Shown here piece after piece: positions 7,040-14,963 of a stretch of 19,523 nucleotides of DNA. Numbering within the stretch: the stretch's first letter is position 1; each line of letters opens with the position of its first letter. The stretch is from JASLDZ01 sp964242895 (GTDB taxonomy: Bacteria > Pseudomonadota > Alphaproteobacteria > Caulobacterales > Caulobacteraceae), in the NCBI GenBank assembly GCA_964242895.1, contig CAXTBN010000051.1, forward strand, positions 1 to 19,523, given 5' to 3'. Both the position numbers and the translations under genes were made by a program. The notes below the pieces were generated by a model. The model saw only the letters and a program-made list of their open reading frames with translations. It searched no databases and had not been told where the DNA came from.

Positions 7040-8059
7040 TCATGCGGCGCGCGTCCGGACTTCGACCCGATCGGGAGCGCCGGGTTCGAGCGCCCGCGTG
7101 AACACCACCTCCTCGTCCCAAAGATGGCGATCCAGCACGGCCGCGCGGAGCGTGGGCCCCGCCTCGACCAGAGCGCTCAGCACGCCCGCCGCGCCGAGGG
7201 CGTCCAGCATTGCGTCGACGTCGTCGTGAACGGCGGCGTCGAGGCCGCGCGCCGCCGCCGCGTCCAGGTAGGTCCGGGGCACGCGCCGACGGCGGTCGAG
7301 GATGGCCAGGGCGCGTCGCTTGCCGGGGTGGTCGGGCGCGCGGCGGACGGTGAAGGCGGGGTCGTCGGCCAGGATGCAGCCGGACCCGGTGATGATGGCG
7401 TCGGCCTCGCGTCGCAGCCGATGCGCGTGGTCGAGCGATGCGTCGGAGGTGAAGGTCTTGGCGCCCGGCGGCGGGATCATCGAGCCGCGGGCGTCCCGCG
7501 CGGTCTTCACCACCACCCACGGGCGGCCGGTGCGAGCGTGCTTGGCGAAGGGGGCGACGAGGCGCGCGGCGGCGGCGGCGAGGCCGGCGGCCCCAGGCTG
7601 GTCCAAGGCGCCGATCTCCCTCACGGCGACGCCGCCGGCCCGCAGACGCGCCGCGCCCGCTCCCGGCGCCCGAGGATGCGGATCCATCGCCCCGATCCAC
7701 ACGTGGCGCACGGGCGTGGTCAGGAGCGCGTCGGCGCAGGGGCCGGTGCGACCCGTGTGGCTGCAGGGCTCCAGCGTGACCAGGGCGGTGTGGATCCGCG
7801 CGGTGGTCCCGTCCGCGCGGGCCTGGGCCAGCGCCGCCGCTTCGGCGTGGAAGGCTCCAGCCCGGGCGTGGGCGGCGCGAGCCAGCACCTCGCCGTCGAC
7901 GTCCAGCAGGACGCACCCGACGGGGGGGTTGGGCGCCGTGGCGCCCACGTACGCCTGGGCCGCGTCGAGCGCCTGAGCGAACGCGCTCGAGATGCGGTCG
8001 GCGGAGAGCTCAGGGCGCGGACCCGCTTCGGGCGAAGAGGTCGTCACCATCCGGCGCAT
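7040..8059 (-). CDS. ribD: Bifunctional deaminase/reductase RibD, divergent reductase half
   Basis: A 339-aa protein with the RibD layout. The N-terminal deaminase half has ATAPNPPVGCV (40-50), zinc residues H71 and E73 in FHAEAAAL, and C99 and C108 in LEPCSHTGRTGPC. The C-terminal reductase half begins about residue 178 (RPWVVVKTARDARG) and includes ADAIITGSGCILADDPAFTVR. RibD deaminates and then reduces the pyrimidine made by RibA. The reductase half differs from the usual pattern: the common SLDG is RDARG, and the usual ITG..AR segment reads FTSDASLDHAHRLR. The start may be M1 or M4 (8050); neither has a clear Shine-Dalgarno. No FMN riboswitch is recognisable upstream. Confidence 0.9.
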   Translation of the reverse strand: MRRMVTTSSPEAGPRPELSADRISSAFAQALDAAQAYVGATAPNPPVGCVLLDVDGEVLARAAHARAGAFHAEAAALAQARADGTTARIHTALVTLEPCSHTGRTGPCADALLTTPVRHVWIGAMDPHPRAPGAGAARLRAGGVAVREIGALDQPGAAGLAAAAARLVAPFAKHARTGRPWVVVKTARDARGSMIPPPGAKTFTSDASLDHAHRLRREADAIITGSGCILADDPAFTVRRAPDHPGKRRALAILDRRRRVPRTYLDAAAARGLDAAVHDDVDAMLDALGAAGVLSALVEAGPTLRAAVLDRHLWDEEVVFTRALEPGAPDRVEVRTRAA

Positions 8060-8210
8060 CTAGGTCTGTCCGGACGCACTTGCCAGATCGCCACACATTG
8101 ATGCGACGCCCTGCGCCGCCATGCTCCCGATCACCTCGTCCTCAATGGAAGAGGTGCGCCGCAATCTGACGGCGCCCAGGCCGCCCCTGCGGCGCGCCCG
8201 CGCACCTTTG

Positions 8211-8246
8211 CGGCCCGGCGTCGCCCCGCGAGGCGACACCGGGCCG
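8211..8246 (-). terminator. Strong hairpin just past the TonB-dependent receptor gene
   Basis: The arms 8211-8225 and 8232-8246 pair over 15 positions with one C/A mismatch (8 bp, mismatch, 6 bp) around a 6-nt loop, all G/C-rich. It starts 9 nt after the receptor's stop codon in the direction of transcription. No T-run follows, as is common in GC-rich genomes. A likely transcription end or 3'-stabilising structure for the receptor mRNA. A second small repeat (GCGCCG/CGGCGC, 8156-8175) lies just beyond it. Confidence 0.5.
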
Positions 8247-8255
8247 ACGCCTCTT

Positions 8256-11200
8256 TCAGTAGCGCAGGTTGATGCCGCCGAAGAAGAAGCGACCGATCGG
8301 GTTGTAGAGGCTGGCCGTTCCCGTCCCGGTATAGACGCCCGGGATGTAGGGCGGATTGGCGTTGCTCACGTTGTTGACGCCGACGTAGACGCTGGCGTTC
8401 TTCATCAGGGGCACCATCCCGTCGAGCCGGTATTCGGCGCGCAGGTCGTGTTGGAAGAACTCCGGCACGCGCTCGTAGCTGAAGTTCTGGATCGCGTCCT
8501 GGTTGCTGAGGAACAGCGGGCCCTCGTACAGAAGCTGGTAGCTGAGAGTCAGCCGCCCGATGTCGTACACGACGGCGGAGGTGCCGCGGAAGCGCGGCTG
8601 GTCGAAGTTCAGCGCGCCCGCGCCCTGCTGACGCGTGGTGTTGTCGCCTGCGACGGGGAACGACAGCAGGTCGGTGACGTAGGTGCCGTTCAGGTTGAAG
8701 GTGACGCGTCCCAGGTCGGGAGCCCGCCAGCCCATCAGGCCGATGTCCTTCACGTCGAAGTAGTAGTTCACTCCGAAGTCCACACCGCGGGTCGTCAGAG
8801 ACGCCACGTTGAAATTCGAGGTGACCACGTTGACGACGTTTCCGTCCGGTCCGCGCGTCACCTCTCCGCAGAACTGGTTGTTCAGGCTCGGCGAGTCGAC
8901 GCAGTCGTTGACGATGGTCGCCGCCGCGAGCGATGCAATCTCGCCTTTGATCTTGATGTCGTAGTAATCGAGCGTGAACGACAGGCGCGGCAGGAACCGC
9001 GGGGTGAACACCAGGCCGCCCGTGTAGGTGGTGGCGTGCTCGGCGTTGAGGTTGGGGTTGCCGAGGTTGATCGTCGACTTGGTCGAGGTCGTCTGCACGA
9101 AGGTGGCCGGGTTGATGCCGAGGCCGGTGAGCAGCGCGCGGCAGTTCGCGGCGCGGTTGGCCGTCTGCGTGCCCAGGATCACGTTGGAGATGTCGCAGGG
9201 ATCGGCGATGGCCTGGAAATTCTGGCTGCCGCCCGCGAACAACTCGTTGATGTTCGGCGCCCGCACCGCCTTCGAGTAGGCGGCGCGGAAGCGGATGTCG
9301 CGGGTGATCTCCCAGTTGCCGTTGAACTCGTAGGTGAAGTCACCGCCCGTGGTCGTATAATCCTGGTAGCGGGTGGACGCGTCGATCTCGATCCGCTTGG
9401 CCAGCGGCACGTCCGCGATCAACGGGATGTTCAGCTCGGCGTAACCTTCACGGGTCGAGTAGGATCCTTTGTTGATCGAGAGCACGTTGCCGAATATCTC
9501 GCCGATCTGGTTCAGGCGGTCTGGCACGTTCTCGCTGGCCTCGCGGCGGAACTCGAAGCCGGTGGCGAAGGAGACCGGCAGGTCCGTCCCGCTGAACAGC
9601 GACGGGAAGTGGAACAGCGTGCCGTTCAGGTTGGCCTGGGCGTTCCACAGCGCGTTCTTGTCGTGCTCCACCGTGTACAGGTAGGAGTAGTTCTTCGCCG
9701 CCGCGCTCGTGTTGTTGATGAACGGGTTCAGCGGCACGCACCCGTTGGACGGGTTGGTCAACGTCGAGCGGCAGACCGCTTGGCCCGTGGCCGGGTTGAT
9801 CACCGAGTCGAGCTGCTGGAAGAACTTGACCTGGTCGCGATCGAAGTTCTTCGCGGTCGTGTTCGTCTGGCCGTAGTTCAGGAAGGCGTCGAAGTGCCAG
9901 TCGTTCTGCAGCGTGCCGCGCAGGCCGGCGACGGTCTCGAAGCTGTCATAGCCGGTCTTGAAGTCGCGGTCGCCGAAGTCGTTGTCGACGCGGTTGATGT
10001 AGAACACGCGGGGGTTGCCCGCCTTGCCCTGGTAGGTCGGCAGGCTGGTGAGCGCCGTGGCGTTCAGCGTCGTGCGCAGGTTGGCCGGGATGAAGGCGTT
10101 GTCGAGGAAGATCGGCAGCGGCGAGCCCGGCGTCGGCAGGCCGATCGCGGCGCCCGTCGTCCCGTAGGCCGCGACCGAGGTGCCGCTCTCGAAGGTGCCG
10201 GTGCTGGAGCGCGAATAGCCGTCCGTGTGGTAGAACTTGCCCTCGTAGTAGGCCTCCACGTCCTTGAAGATCGATGTGCCGCGGAGGATCTCGTAGCGGC
10301 CGGTGCTCTCCACGCCCTGGCTCTGCGTGCGGGCCTGCAGGGCCGACAGGGTGTCGACGAAGCAGGCCGGGCAGTTGATCGAGCTCGTCTGCGCCACGCC
10401 GCGGTTGTTCAGCAGGATGGTGCCGCGGTTGAACGGCGTGGCGAGGCCGGTGATGGGGTCGAACGTGGTGCTGAAGGCGGCCGCGCCGGCGAGCGCCGTG
10501 ACGATCACGGGCTCGTTGTTCTTGGCCAGCGTGTTGCTGGCCACGCCGGTCAGCGCGATGTTGGCGGGCGCGTTCACCACGCCGGCCACCGTGGAGCGCA
10601 GAGGGTTGGGCACGCCGGAAAGATTGGTCAGCGCGTAGTCGCGATCGGCGCGGAAGATCGGGTTGGTCTGGCGGAAGACGCCGGACAGGGTGACGTTGCC
10701 GCGGCCGTCGTCGAAGTTCTTACCCGCCGACACCGAGGCGAAGTACGAAGCGCCGCCGCCCTGGTCGCTGTCGCCGTACTGCAGCTTGGAGACGACCCCG
10801 TCGAGGTCCTTCTTCAGGATGAAGTTCACCACGCCGGCCACGGCGTCGGCGCCGTAGATCGCCGAAGAGCCGCCCGTCACCACGTCCACGCGGTCCAGGA
10901 GCGTGGTCGAGATGGTGTTCACGTCCACGGCGCTGGAGCCCGCGGCGCCGCCCACCTGACGGTGGCCGTCGATCAGCACGAGCGTGCGGTTGGTGCCGAG
11001 GTTGCGCAGGTTCAGCGTCGCGATGCCCTGGTTGCGCACCACGTTGGTCGTATTCGACGAGTTGGTGCCGATGCCGACCTGGGGCTCGCGCTGCAGCAGT
11101 TCGGCCACGTCGGTGATGCCGCTGATCTCGATGGAGCGGGCGTCGACCACGGTGAGCGGGTTGTTGGACTCGAGGTTCGGCTTGCGGATGCGCGTGCCGG

Positions 11201-11426
11201 TCACCACGACTTCCGACGCCTCGCCGGAGCGCTCGCCCGACCGGGTGGCGCCGGGCGCGGCCTCGGGCCCCGTGGGACTGGTCGGCGCCGCGGGCCGCGG
11301 AACCTGGGCCGCAACGACCTCGCCTGCGGCGGGCAGCTCGTCGGCCAGGGCGCGCGACGCCGAGCCGGCCGCGAGCGCCGCGAGCGCGGACGCGCACAGC
11401 AAGAGATCACGATGTCTGAGCTTCAC
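8256..11426 (-). CDS. TonB-dependent outer-membrane receptor (CirA-like, 1056 aa)
   Basis: A full-length receptor. It has a signal peptide (MKLRHRDLLL..., cleavage after ALA at about residue 28) and a Pro/Ala-rich linker. EVVVTGTRIRKPN, the TonB-box region, opens the plug (about 72-215: LLQREPQVGIG, LNLRNLGTNRTLVLIDGHR, VVTGGSSAIYGADAVAGVVNFILKK). A long 22-strand-type barrel follows and ends in PIGRFFFGGINLRY, with the terminal aromatic. It imports a scarce nutrient using TonB/ExbBD energy. The extracellular loops contain several Cys pairs, one of them a CPAC; the ligand is unknown. The start is a GTG with GGGGGA 6 nt upstream. Neighbouring AKR and MsrA genes on the same strand do not identify a substrate. 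Confidence 0.95.
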   Translation of the reverse strand: MKLRHRDLLLCASALAALAAGSASRALADELPAAGEVVAAQVPRPAAPTSPTGPEAAPGATRSGERSGEASEVVVTGTRIRKPNLESNNPLTVVDARSIEISGITDVAELLQREPQVGIGTNSSNTTNVVRNQGIATLNLRNLGTNRTLVLIDGHRQVGGAAGSSAVDVNTISTTLLDRVDVVTGGSSAIYGADAVAGVVNFILKKDLDGVVSKLQYGDSDQGGGASYFASVSAGKNFDDGRGNVTLSGVFRQTNPIFRADRDYALTNLSGVPNPLRSTVAGVVNAPANIALTGVASNTLAKNNEPVIVTALAGAAAFSTTFDPITGLATPFNRGTILLNNRGVAQTSSINCPACFVDTLSALQARTQSQGVESTGRYEILRGTSIFKDVEAYYEGKFYHTDGYSRSSTGTFESGTSVAAYGTTGAAIGLPTPGSPLPIFLDNAFIPANLRTTLNATALTSLPTYQGKAGNPRVFYINRVDNDFGDRDFKTGYDSFETVAGLRGTLQNDWHFDAFLNYGQTNTTAKNFDRDQVKFFQQLDSVINPATGQAVCRSTLTNPSNGCVPLNPFINNTSAAAKNYSYLYTVEHDKNALWNAQANLNGTLFHFPSLFSGTDLPVSFATGFEFRREASENVPDRLNQIGEIFGNVLSINKGSYSTREGYAELNIPLIADVPLAKRIEIDASTRYQDYTTTGGDFTYEFNGNWEITRDIRFRAAYSKAVRAPNINELFAGGSQNFQAIADPCDISNVILGTQTANRAANCRALLTGLGINPATFVQTTSTKSTINLGNPNLNAEHATTYTGGLVFTPRFLPRLSFTLDYYDIKIKGEIASLAAATIVNDCVDSPSLNNQFCGEVTRGPDGNVVNVVTSNFNVASLTTRGVDFGVNYYFDVKDIGLMGWRAPDLGRVTFNLNGTYVTDLLSFPVAGDNTTRQQGAGALNFDQPRFRGTSAVVYDIGRLTLSYQLLYEGPLFLSNQDAIQNFSYERVPEFFQHDLRAEYRLDGMVPLMKNASVYVGVNNVSNANPPYIPGVYTGTGTASLYNPIGRFFFGGINLRY

Positions 11427-11758
11427 GTGCGGTCCCCCGACCCCGATGCCATCATTCGATACGTAACAGCTGCGACACGCGAGTGGGAACTATGGCGAAA
11501 TGTCGCCTCCTTCTCGCCAGAGTCGCCTACTTTCGTGGCGTCCTGCGCCTTGAGCAGGCGCAGGCGCAGCTTGGTTCGTGAGGCTCGCGGAGTCGGTGGT
11601 TCCCGGCTGACGGGAGGGATGACGTCGCGGCCGCGCGCTACAGGCGCGCCGGCGCAGTCGCCTCACGGCGGAGTGTCAGGCGCTCGCGGGCGGCGCTCTG
11701 CGAGGGGAGGGGAGAGCGGCGTCCAGCGGACACGGGTCGGCGTCAGCCTTCCAGCCTT
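11427..11758. other. 332-bp gene-free leader region of the receptor gene
   Basis: I see no convincing gene here. The part nearest the receptor (about 11448-11510) is clearly less GC-rich than its surroundings and is the likely promoter zone. An exact sigma-factor motif could not be assigned. A perfect 8-bp inverted repeat, CCTGCGCC/GGCGCAGG (11542-11549 and 11557-11564, 7-nt loop), lies farther upstream. It could end the aldo/keto reductase transcript or act as an operator. Confidence 0.5.
11542..11564. repeat. Perfect 8-bp inverted repeat between AKR and receptor genes
   Basis: CCTGCGCC and GGCGCAGG flank a 7-nt loop (TTGAGCA). It lies about 195 bp past the aldo/keto reductase stop and 115 bp before the receptor start. 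It could be a hairpin in RNA or a regulator site; no T-run supports an intrinsic terminator. Confidence 0.4.
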
Positions 11759-12622
11759 TCAAATGGCGTCGAGCTTCGCCATCGCCTCCTCGGGCAGGCG
11801 CAGCTCGGCCGCGGCGAGGTTCTCGCGGAGGTGGGTGCGCGACGAGGTGCCGGGGATCAGGAGGATGTTGGGCGAACGCTGCAGCAGCCAAGCCAGCGCC
11901 GTCTGCATCGGGGTGGCGTCCAGGGAGCGCGCCACCTCGTCCAGCGTGGTGGACTGCAGCGGGGTGAAGCCGCCCAGCGGGAAGAAGGGCACGTAGGCGA
12001 TCGCCTCGGCCTCGAGGTCGCCCACCAGCTCGTCGTCGCCGCGGTGCGCCAGGTTGTACTGGTTCTGCACGCAGACGATCGGGGCGATGCGCCGCCCTTC
12101 CTTCACTTGCGTGGGCGTGACGTTGCTGAGCCCGAGGTGGCGGATCAGCCCCTGCTGCTGCAGGTCGGCCAGGACCGAGAGCGGGGCCTCGATGGAGCCC
12201 TCCGCCGGGCCGTGGTCCTCGCCTCCCATCACGCGCAGGTTCACGACGTCCAGCACCTCGCGCCCGAGGTTGCGCAGGTTGTCGTGAACCGCCGCCGTCA
12301 GTTGTTCGGCCGACATCGCCGCGTTCCAAGACTTGTCCGGTCCGCGTACGGCGCCGACCTTGGTGACGATCGTCAAACCGTCCGGGTAGGGCGTGAGCGC
12401 CTCGCGGATGATCTCGTTGGTCACGTGCGGGCCGTAGAAGTCGCTCGTATCGATGTGGTCGACGCCGCTCTCCACGGCTTCGCGCAGCACGGCGAGAGCC
12501 TCCACGCGATCCCTCGGCGGCCCCCAGACGCCGGGGCCGGCCAACTGCATGGCGCCATAGCCGAGGCGGCGCACCGCGCGGTCGCCCAGGGTGAAGGTTC
12601 CAGCGGCGGCGACGTCGGACAT
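11759..12622 (-). CDS. Aldo/keto reductase (YdbC-like)
   Basis: A 287-aa TIM-barrel oxidoreductase using NADPH to reduce aldehydes or ketones. From the chosen ATG, GYGAMQLAG opens the barrel. D58 and Y63 lie in HIDTSDFYG, and K88 in IVTKVG. The C-terminus has the cofactor-binding LLIPGTSSRTHLREN. The catalytic His position of typical AKRs reads Arg here (VNLRVM, R130), which I associate with the E. coli YdbC-type subgroup. IRHLGLSNV and VQNQYNL are standard family segments. The ATG at 12622 has GGGAG 7 nt upstream; an upstream in-frame start at 12682 would add a low-complexity leader. It lies between msrA and the receptor gene on the same strand. Confidence 0.94.
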   Translation of the reverse strand: MSDVAAAGTFTLGDRAVRRLGYGAMQLAGPGVWGPPRDRVEALAVLREAVESGVDHIDTSDFYGPHVTNEIIREALTPYPDGLTIVTKVGAVRGPDKSWNAAMSAEQLTAAVHDNLRNLGREVLDVVNLRVMGGEDHGPAEGSIEAPLSVLADLQQQGLIRHLGLSNVTPTQVKEGRRIAPIVCVQNQYNLAHRGDDELVGDLEAEAIAYVPFFPLGGFTPLQSTTLDEVARSLDATPMQTALAWLLQRSPNILLIPGTSSRTHLRENLAAAELRLPEEAMAKLDAI

Positions 12623-12706
12623 GATTGATCTCCCTTGCGTACGCGGTGTGGTCGGGGGCGGTGAAGCGGTCGGGTCGCCCAAGCCGCAGCGCGAGCGATG
12701 ACCCGG

Positions 12707-13303
12707 TCAGCCCTGGCCCCAGACCCGCCGCAGGGTGGCGTCGCGACCGCAGCCGGCCCGGTACAGGTCGTAATCCTGCTTGTGCGCCTCCGCGTAGTTG
12801 CGATGATAGTCCTCGGCCGGCCAGAAAGCCTTCAAGGGCAGGATCGGCACGACGATCTTCGCGTGGGGAAGCCGCTTCTGCGCCTCCGCCTCGGACTGCT
12901 CGGCCACCTTCCGCTGCTGGGCGTCGGCCACGAAGATCGCCGGCCGATAGGACGGGCCGCGATCGCAGAACTGCCCGCCCCCGTCCGTCGGGTCGACCAG
13001 CTTCCAGTACCGATAGAGCAGGAAGCCGTAGTCGATCTTCGCGGGATCGAAGGTGACCTTGACCGACTCGTAGTGGCCGGTGGTCTCGGACGAGACCTGC
13101 TCATAGCTGGGATGGTCCACGTGCCCGCCGGTGTAGCCCGACTGCACCGAGACCACCCCCGCTATGCCCTTCATGTCGTGCTCCATGCACCAGAAGCACC
13201 CGCCCGAGAACACGGCGGCCTGGAGCGGTGCGGCATGGGCCAGCGGCGCGACGAGGAGGGCGGCGAGCAAGCCCAGCACGGGCGCGAGATGCAGGTGTTT
13301 CAT
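12707..13303 (-). CDS. msrA: Peptide-methionine (S)-S-oxide reductase, exported
   Basis: A 198-aa MsrA with an N-terminal signal peptide (hydrophobic 7-22, cleavage after AHA at 24), so it acts in the periplasm. It reduces methionine-S-sulfoxide in damaged proteins. The active-site motif GCFWC has the catalytic Cys at 36. SGYTGG, VTFDP, QFCDRGPSYRPAIF and DYHRNYAEAHKQDY are all family landmarks. A C-terminal Cys in AGCGRD could act as the resolving Cys. No MsrB partner is adjacent. The gene lies 84 bp upstream of the aldo/keto reductase and 69 bp downstream of the Yellow-like gene, all on the minus strand; a shared transcript is plausible but not shown. Confidence 0.95.
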   Translation of the reverse strand: MKHLHLAPVLGLLAALLVAPLAHAAPLQAAVFSGGCFWCMEHDMKGIAGVVSVQSGYTGGHVDHPSYEQVSSETTGHYESVKVTFDPAKIDYGFLLYRYWKLVDPTDGGGQFCDRGPSYRPAIFVADAQQRKVAEQSEAEAQKRLPHAKIVVPILPLKAFWPAEDYHRNYAEAHKQDYDLYRAGCGRDATLRRVWGQG

Positions 13304-13325
13304 CGGACGCAGATCGGGGCCCGGG

Positions 13326-13348
13326 CCTTCCGTCGCAAGCGCGGAAGG
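13326..13348 (-). terminator. 7-bp inverted repeat between Yellow-like gene and msrA
   Basis: CCTTCCG (13326-13332) pairs with CGGAAGG (13342-13348) around 9 nt, starting 24 nt past the Yellow-like stop codon. No T-run follows. It may end or attenuate transcription before msrA. Confidence 0.3.
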
Positions 13349-13372
13349 ATCCGCGGCCTTGCTCGCACGTCG

Positions 13373-14425
13373 TCAGGCAGGTGCGACCGGCGCGAAGGAG
13401 AAGAGTTGCGTCGTGATCGACGGCGACGCCTCCGGCTTGAACCAGCAGGTGTCCTGGATGTGGCTGGCGGTGACGTACATCGTCCCGTCCGGCCCTTCCG
13501 AGAAGGTGTCCGGCCAGCGCAGGCGCCGGTCGGTGAGCACGGTCTGCGTCGTCGAGCCGGTGAGGCGCTTGATCGAGAAGTCGGACGGCGAGGTCAGGTA
13601 GAGGGCGCCCGCCTGGCTCATCCACAGGCCGTCGGCGACGTGGGTCTTGGCCACGGTCTGCACCGCCGTCGCACGCTCGGCCTCGGCGACGCCCTTGGCC
13701 AGCTTCGCGGTCGGGATCGCATAGAGCGTCTCGCCGGTCAGCGCCTGGTAGTAGAGCGTCCCGCCGTCCTTGGAGATCGCGATCCCGTCCGAGGCGAAGG
13801 TGGGCTGGCGCCCGTCGGGGCGCACCAGCGGCTCCCCGTCGATCTCCACCTTCACCGACTTGTCGACCTGCGTCGACGGATGACCATCCAGCGCGCGCCA
13901 GCCTTCGCCGCTGCGCAGGTCGATGACGACGATCGCGCCGCGCGTGCCGCTGTCGGTGATGTAGCCGATCGCCCCGTCGGGCGAGAACCGGATGTCGTTC
14001 AGGTAGGTCCCCTGCAGCGCCACGTCGGGTGCGACCTTGATCACCTGGGTGACGCTGTCCGTCTTCAGGTCGATCTTCACCAGCTTCGGCGCGCCTTCGA
14101 GGATCTTCTCATTGCCCGGCGCGCCGGGGTCGAGCACCCAGAGGTTCCCCTGGCCGTCGGGCACGATCGACTGAACGCAGACGAAGTGGTCGCCCACGTC
14201 CATCTCGTTGGCGCGCGCGTTGCGCCAGCTGTTCCACGTCTCGTCGGGGTAGGGCCGGAGCGATCCGTCCTGCAGCACCTCGGCGACGGAGATCGGCGCG
14301 TCGTCGGTCCAGCGGGGGAAGTTGACGAAACGGCGGCCGTCCTCGACCACGGCGACGCCGGTCACCTGGTGCACGAACTCCGCGACGAGCGTCAGCGCCG
14401 CGTCTTGCGGGGCGGGATCGGGCAT
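13373..14425 (-). CDS. Yellow/major royal jelly protein-like (L-dopachrome tautomerase-related) beta-propeller
   Basis: A 350-aa protein with the six-blade propeller pattern of the Yellow/MRJP family, related in fold to SMP-30 lactonases. The opening QVTGVAVVEDGRRFVNFPRW (20-39) and NSWRNA (65-70) are typical. LWVLDPG, LNDIRFSPDG, ASDGIAIS and WPDTFSEGPDGTMYVT follow in order. Bacterial members are of unsettled function; insect Yellow proteins take part in pigment and amine metabolism, and lactonase activity is another option. No signal peptide is visible. AGGAG lies 9 nt before the ATG, so translation is well supported. It is the first intact gene of the minus-strand run leading to msrA, and follows a truncated alpha/beta hydrolase stub by 28 bp. 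Confidence 0.87.
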   Translation of the reverse strand: MPDPAPQDAALTLVAEFVHQVTGVAVVEDGRRFVNFPRWTDDAPISVAEVLQDGSLRPYPDETWNSWRNARANEMDVGDHFVCVQSIVPDGQGNLWVLDPGAPGNEKILEGAPKLVKIDLKTDSVTQVIKVAPDVALQGTYLNDIRFSPDGAIGYITDSGTRGAIVVIDLRSGEGWRALDGHPSTQVDKSVKVEIDGEPLVRPDGRQPTFASDGIAISKDGGTLYYQALTGETLYAIPTAKLAKGVAEAERATAVQTVAKTHVADGLWMSQAGALYLTSPSDFSIKRLTGSTTQTVLTDRRLRWPDTFSEGPDGTMYVTASHIQDTCWFKPEASPSITTQLFSFAPVAPA

Positions 14426-14453
14426 GGGGTCTGCTCCTGGTTTGGGGGCGGGA

Positions 14454-14591
14454 TCAGTTCAGCTTCGCCGCGACGGCGGACCACGTCTCGGCGCCGTCCG
14501 GCCAGCCGTGCAGCAGCGGCACGACCGGCGCATCGGCCGGGCCCGCGTCCGCGTAGGCGATCTCCAGGTGCTTGGTCGTGGCGACGGGCAT
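14454..14591 (-). pseudogene. N-terminal stub of an alpha/beta hydrolase (45 aa)
   Basis: This reads MPVATTKHLEIAYADAG, continues with APVVPLLHGWPDGAETW, then stops after AAKLN. HGWPD is the oxyanion-hole motif that starts alpha/beta hydrolases of the epoxide-hydrolase/haloalkane-dehalogenase type, which normally run to about 270-300 residues. The nucleophile-elbow Ser and the catalytic Asp/His are absent, so this is a truncated remnant. GGAG sits 6 nt before the ATG, so the peptide may still be made. After its stop only 28 bp remain before the Yellow-like gene, so the missing part was deleted rather than frameshifted. Confidence 0.68.
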
Positions 14592-14963
14592 CCTCAGCTC
14601 CGGCCCGGTCCGCGCGCGATCATCCGGTCCTTCCTAATCGGACGCGAAGCCGGCTTCGGACAGGTGGCGGTGGACGGCGTCGGGCATGTGGAGCTCCCTT
14701 GTGGAGCGGAGAGCGCACGCGCCAACAGGTTGTTCCCGCAGCCATTCCGCCGTGCGGGGCGAGCGTCTGTCGGCGGCGCCAGGGCGGAGCCGGCGGGGGG
14801 CGGCGGCGATCAGCCGCTGGTCCTCGGCTTCGTCGAAGCCGTAGGCCAGGTTCGCCAGCCGCTGCAGGCGGGCGCGATCGCGGATCGGCCCGCGCCCTCG
14901 CAGACGTTCACTCCTGCAACGCTGCGACCTTCGGCTCGGCCACCGCGCGCAGGACCTTGGACA
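14592..14963 (-). other. Scrap region with no intact gene
   Basis: I find no complete gene in these 372 bp. On the minus strand a 17-codon reading frame, MPDAVHRHLSEAGFASD (14686-14634), has GGGAG 6 nt upstream and ends at TAG. Fourteen in-frame codons later comes the hydrolase-stub ATG. In another frame LSKVLRAVAEPKVAALQE ends in TGA at 14908-14910 and looks like the C-terminus of an unidentified protein. The region reads as joined gene fragments between the kinase tail and the hydrolase stub. Confidence 0.45.

Noticed and set aside
8060..8160. A possible FMN riboswitch upstream of ribD
   Set aside because: The conserved RFN blocks (such as AGGGGCAGGG on the coding strand) are not present; only short inverted repeats (CACCTC/GAGGTG, GTCCGGAC) are seen.
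8121..11996. A 1291-codon open frame on the plus strand opposite the TonB receptor
   Set aside because: It is antisense to a receptor with complete family signatures. Its translation is Val/Arg/Gly/Asp-rich with no recognisable domain, as expected from the complement of G/C-ending codons.
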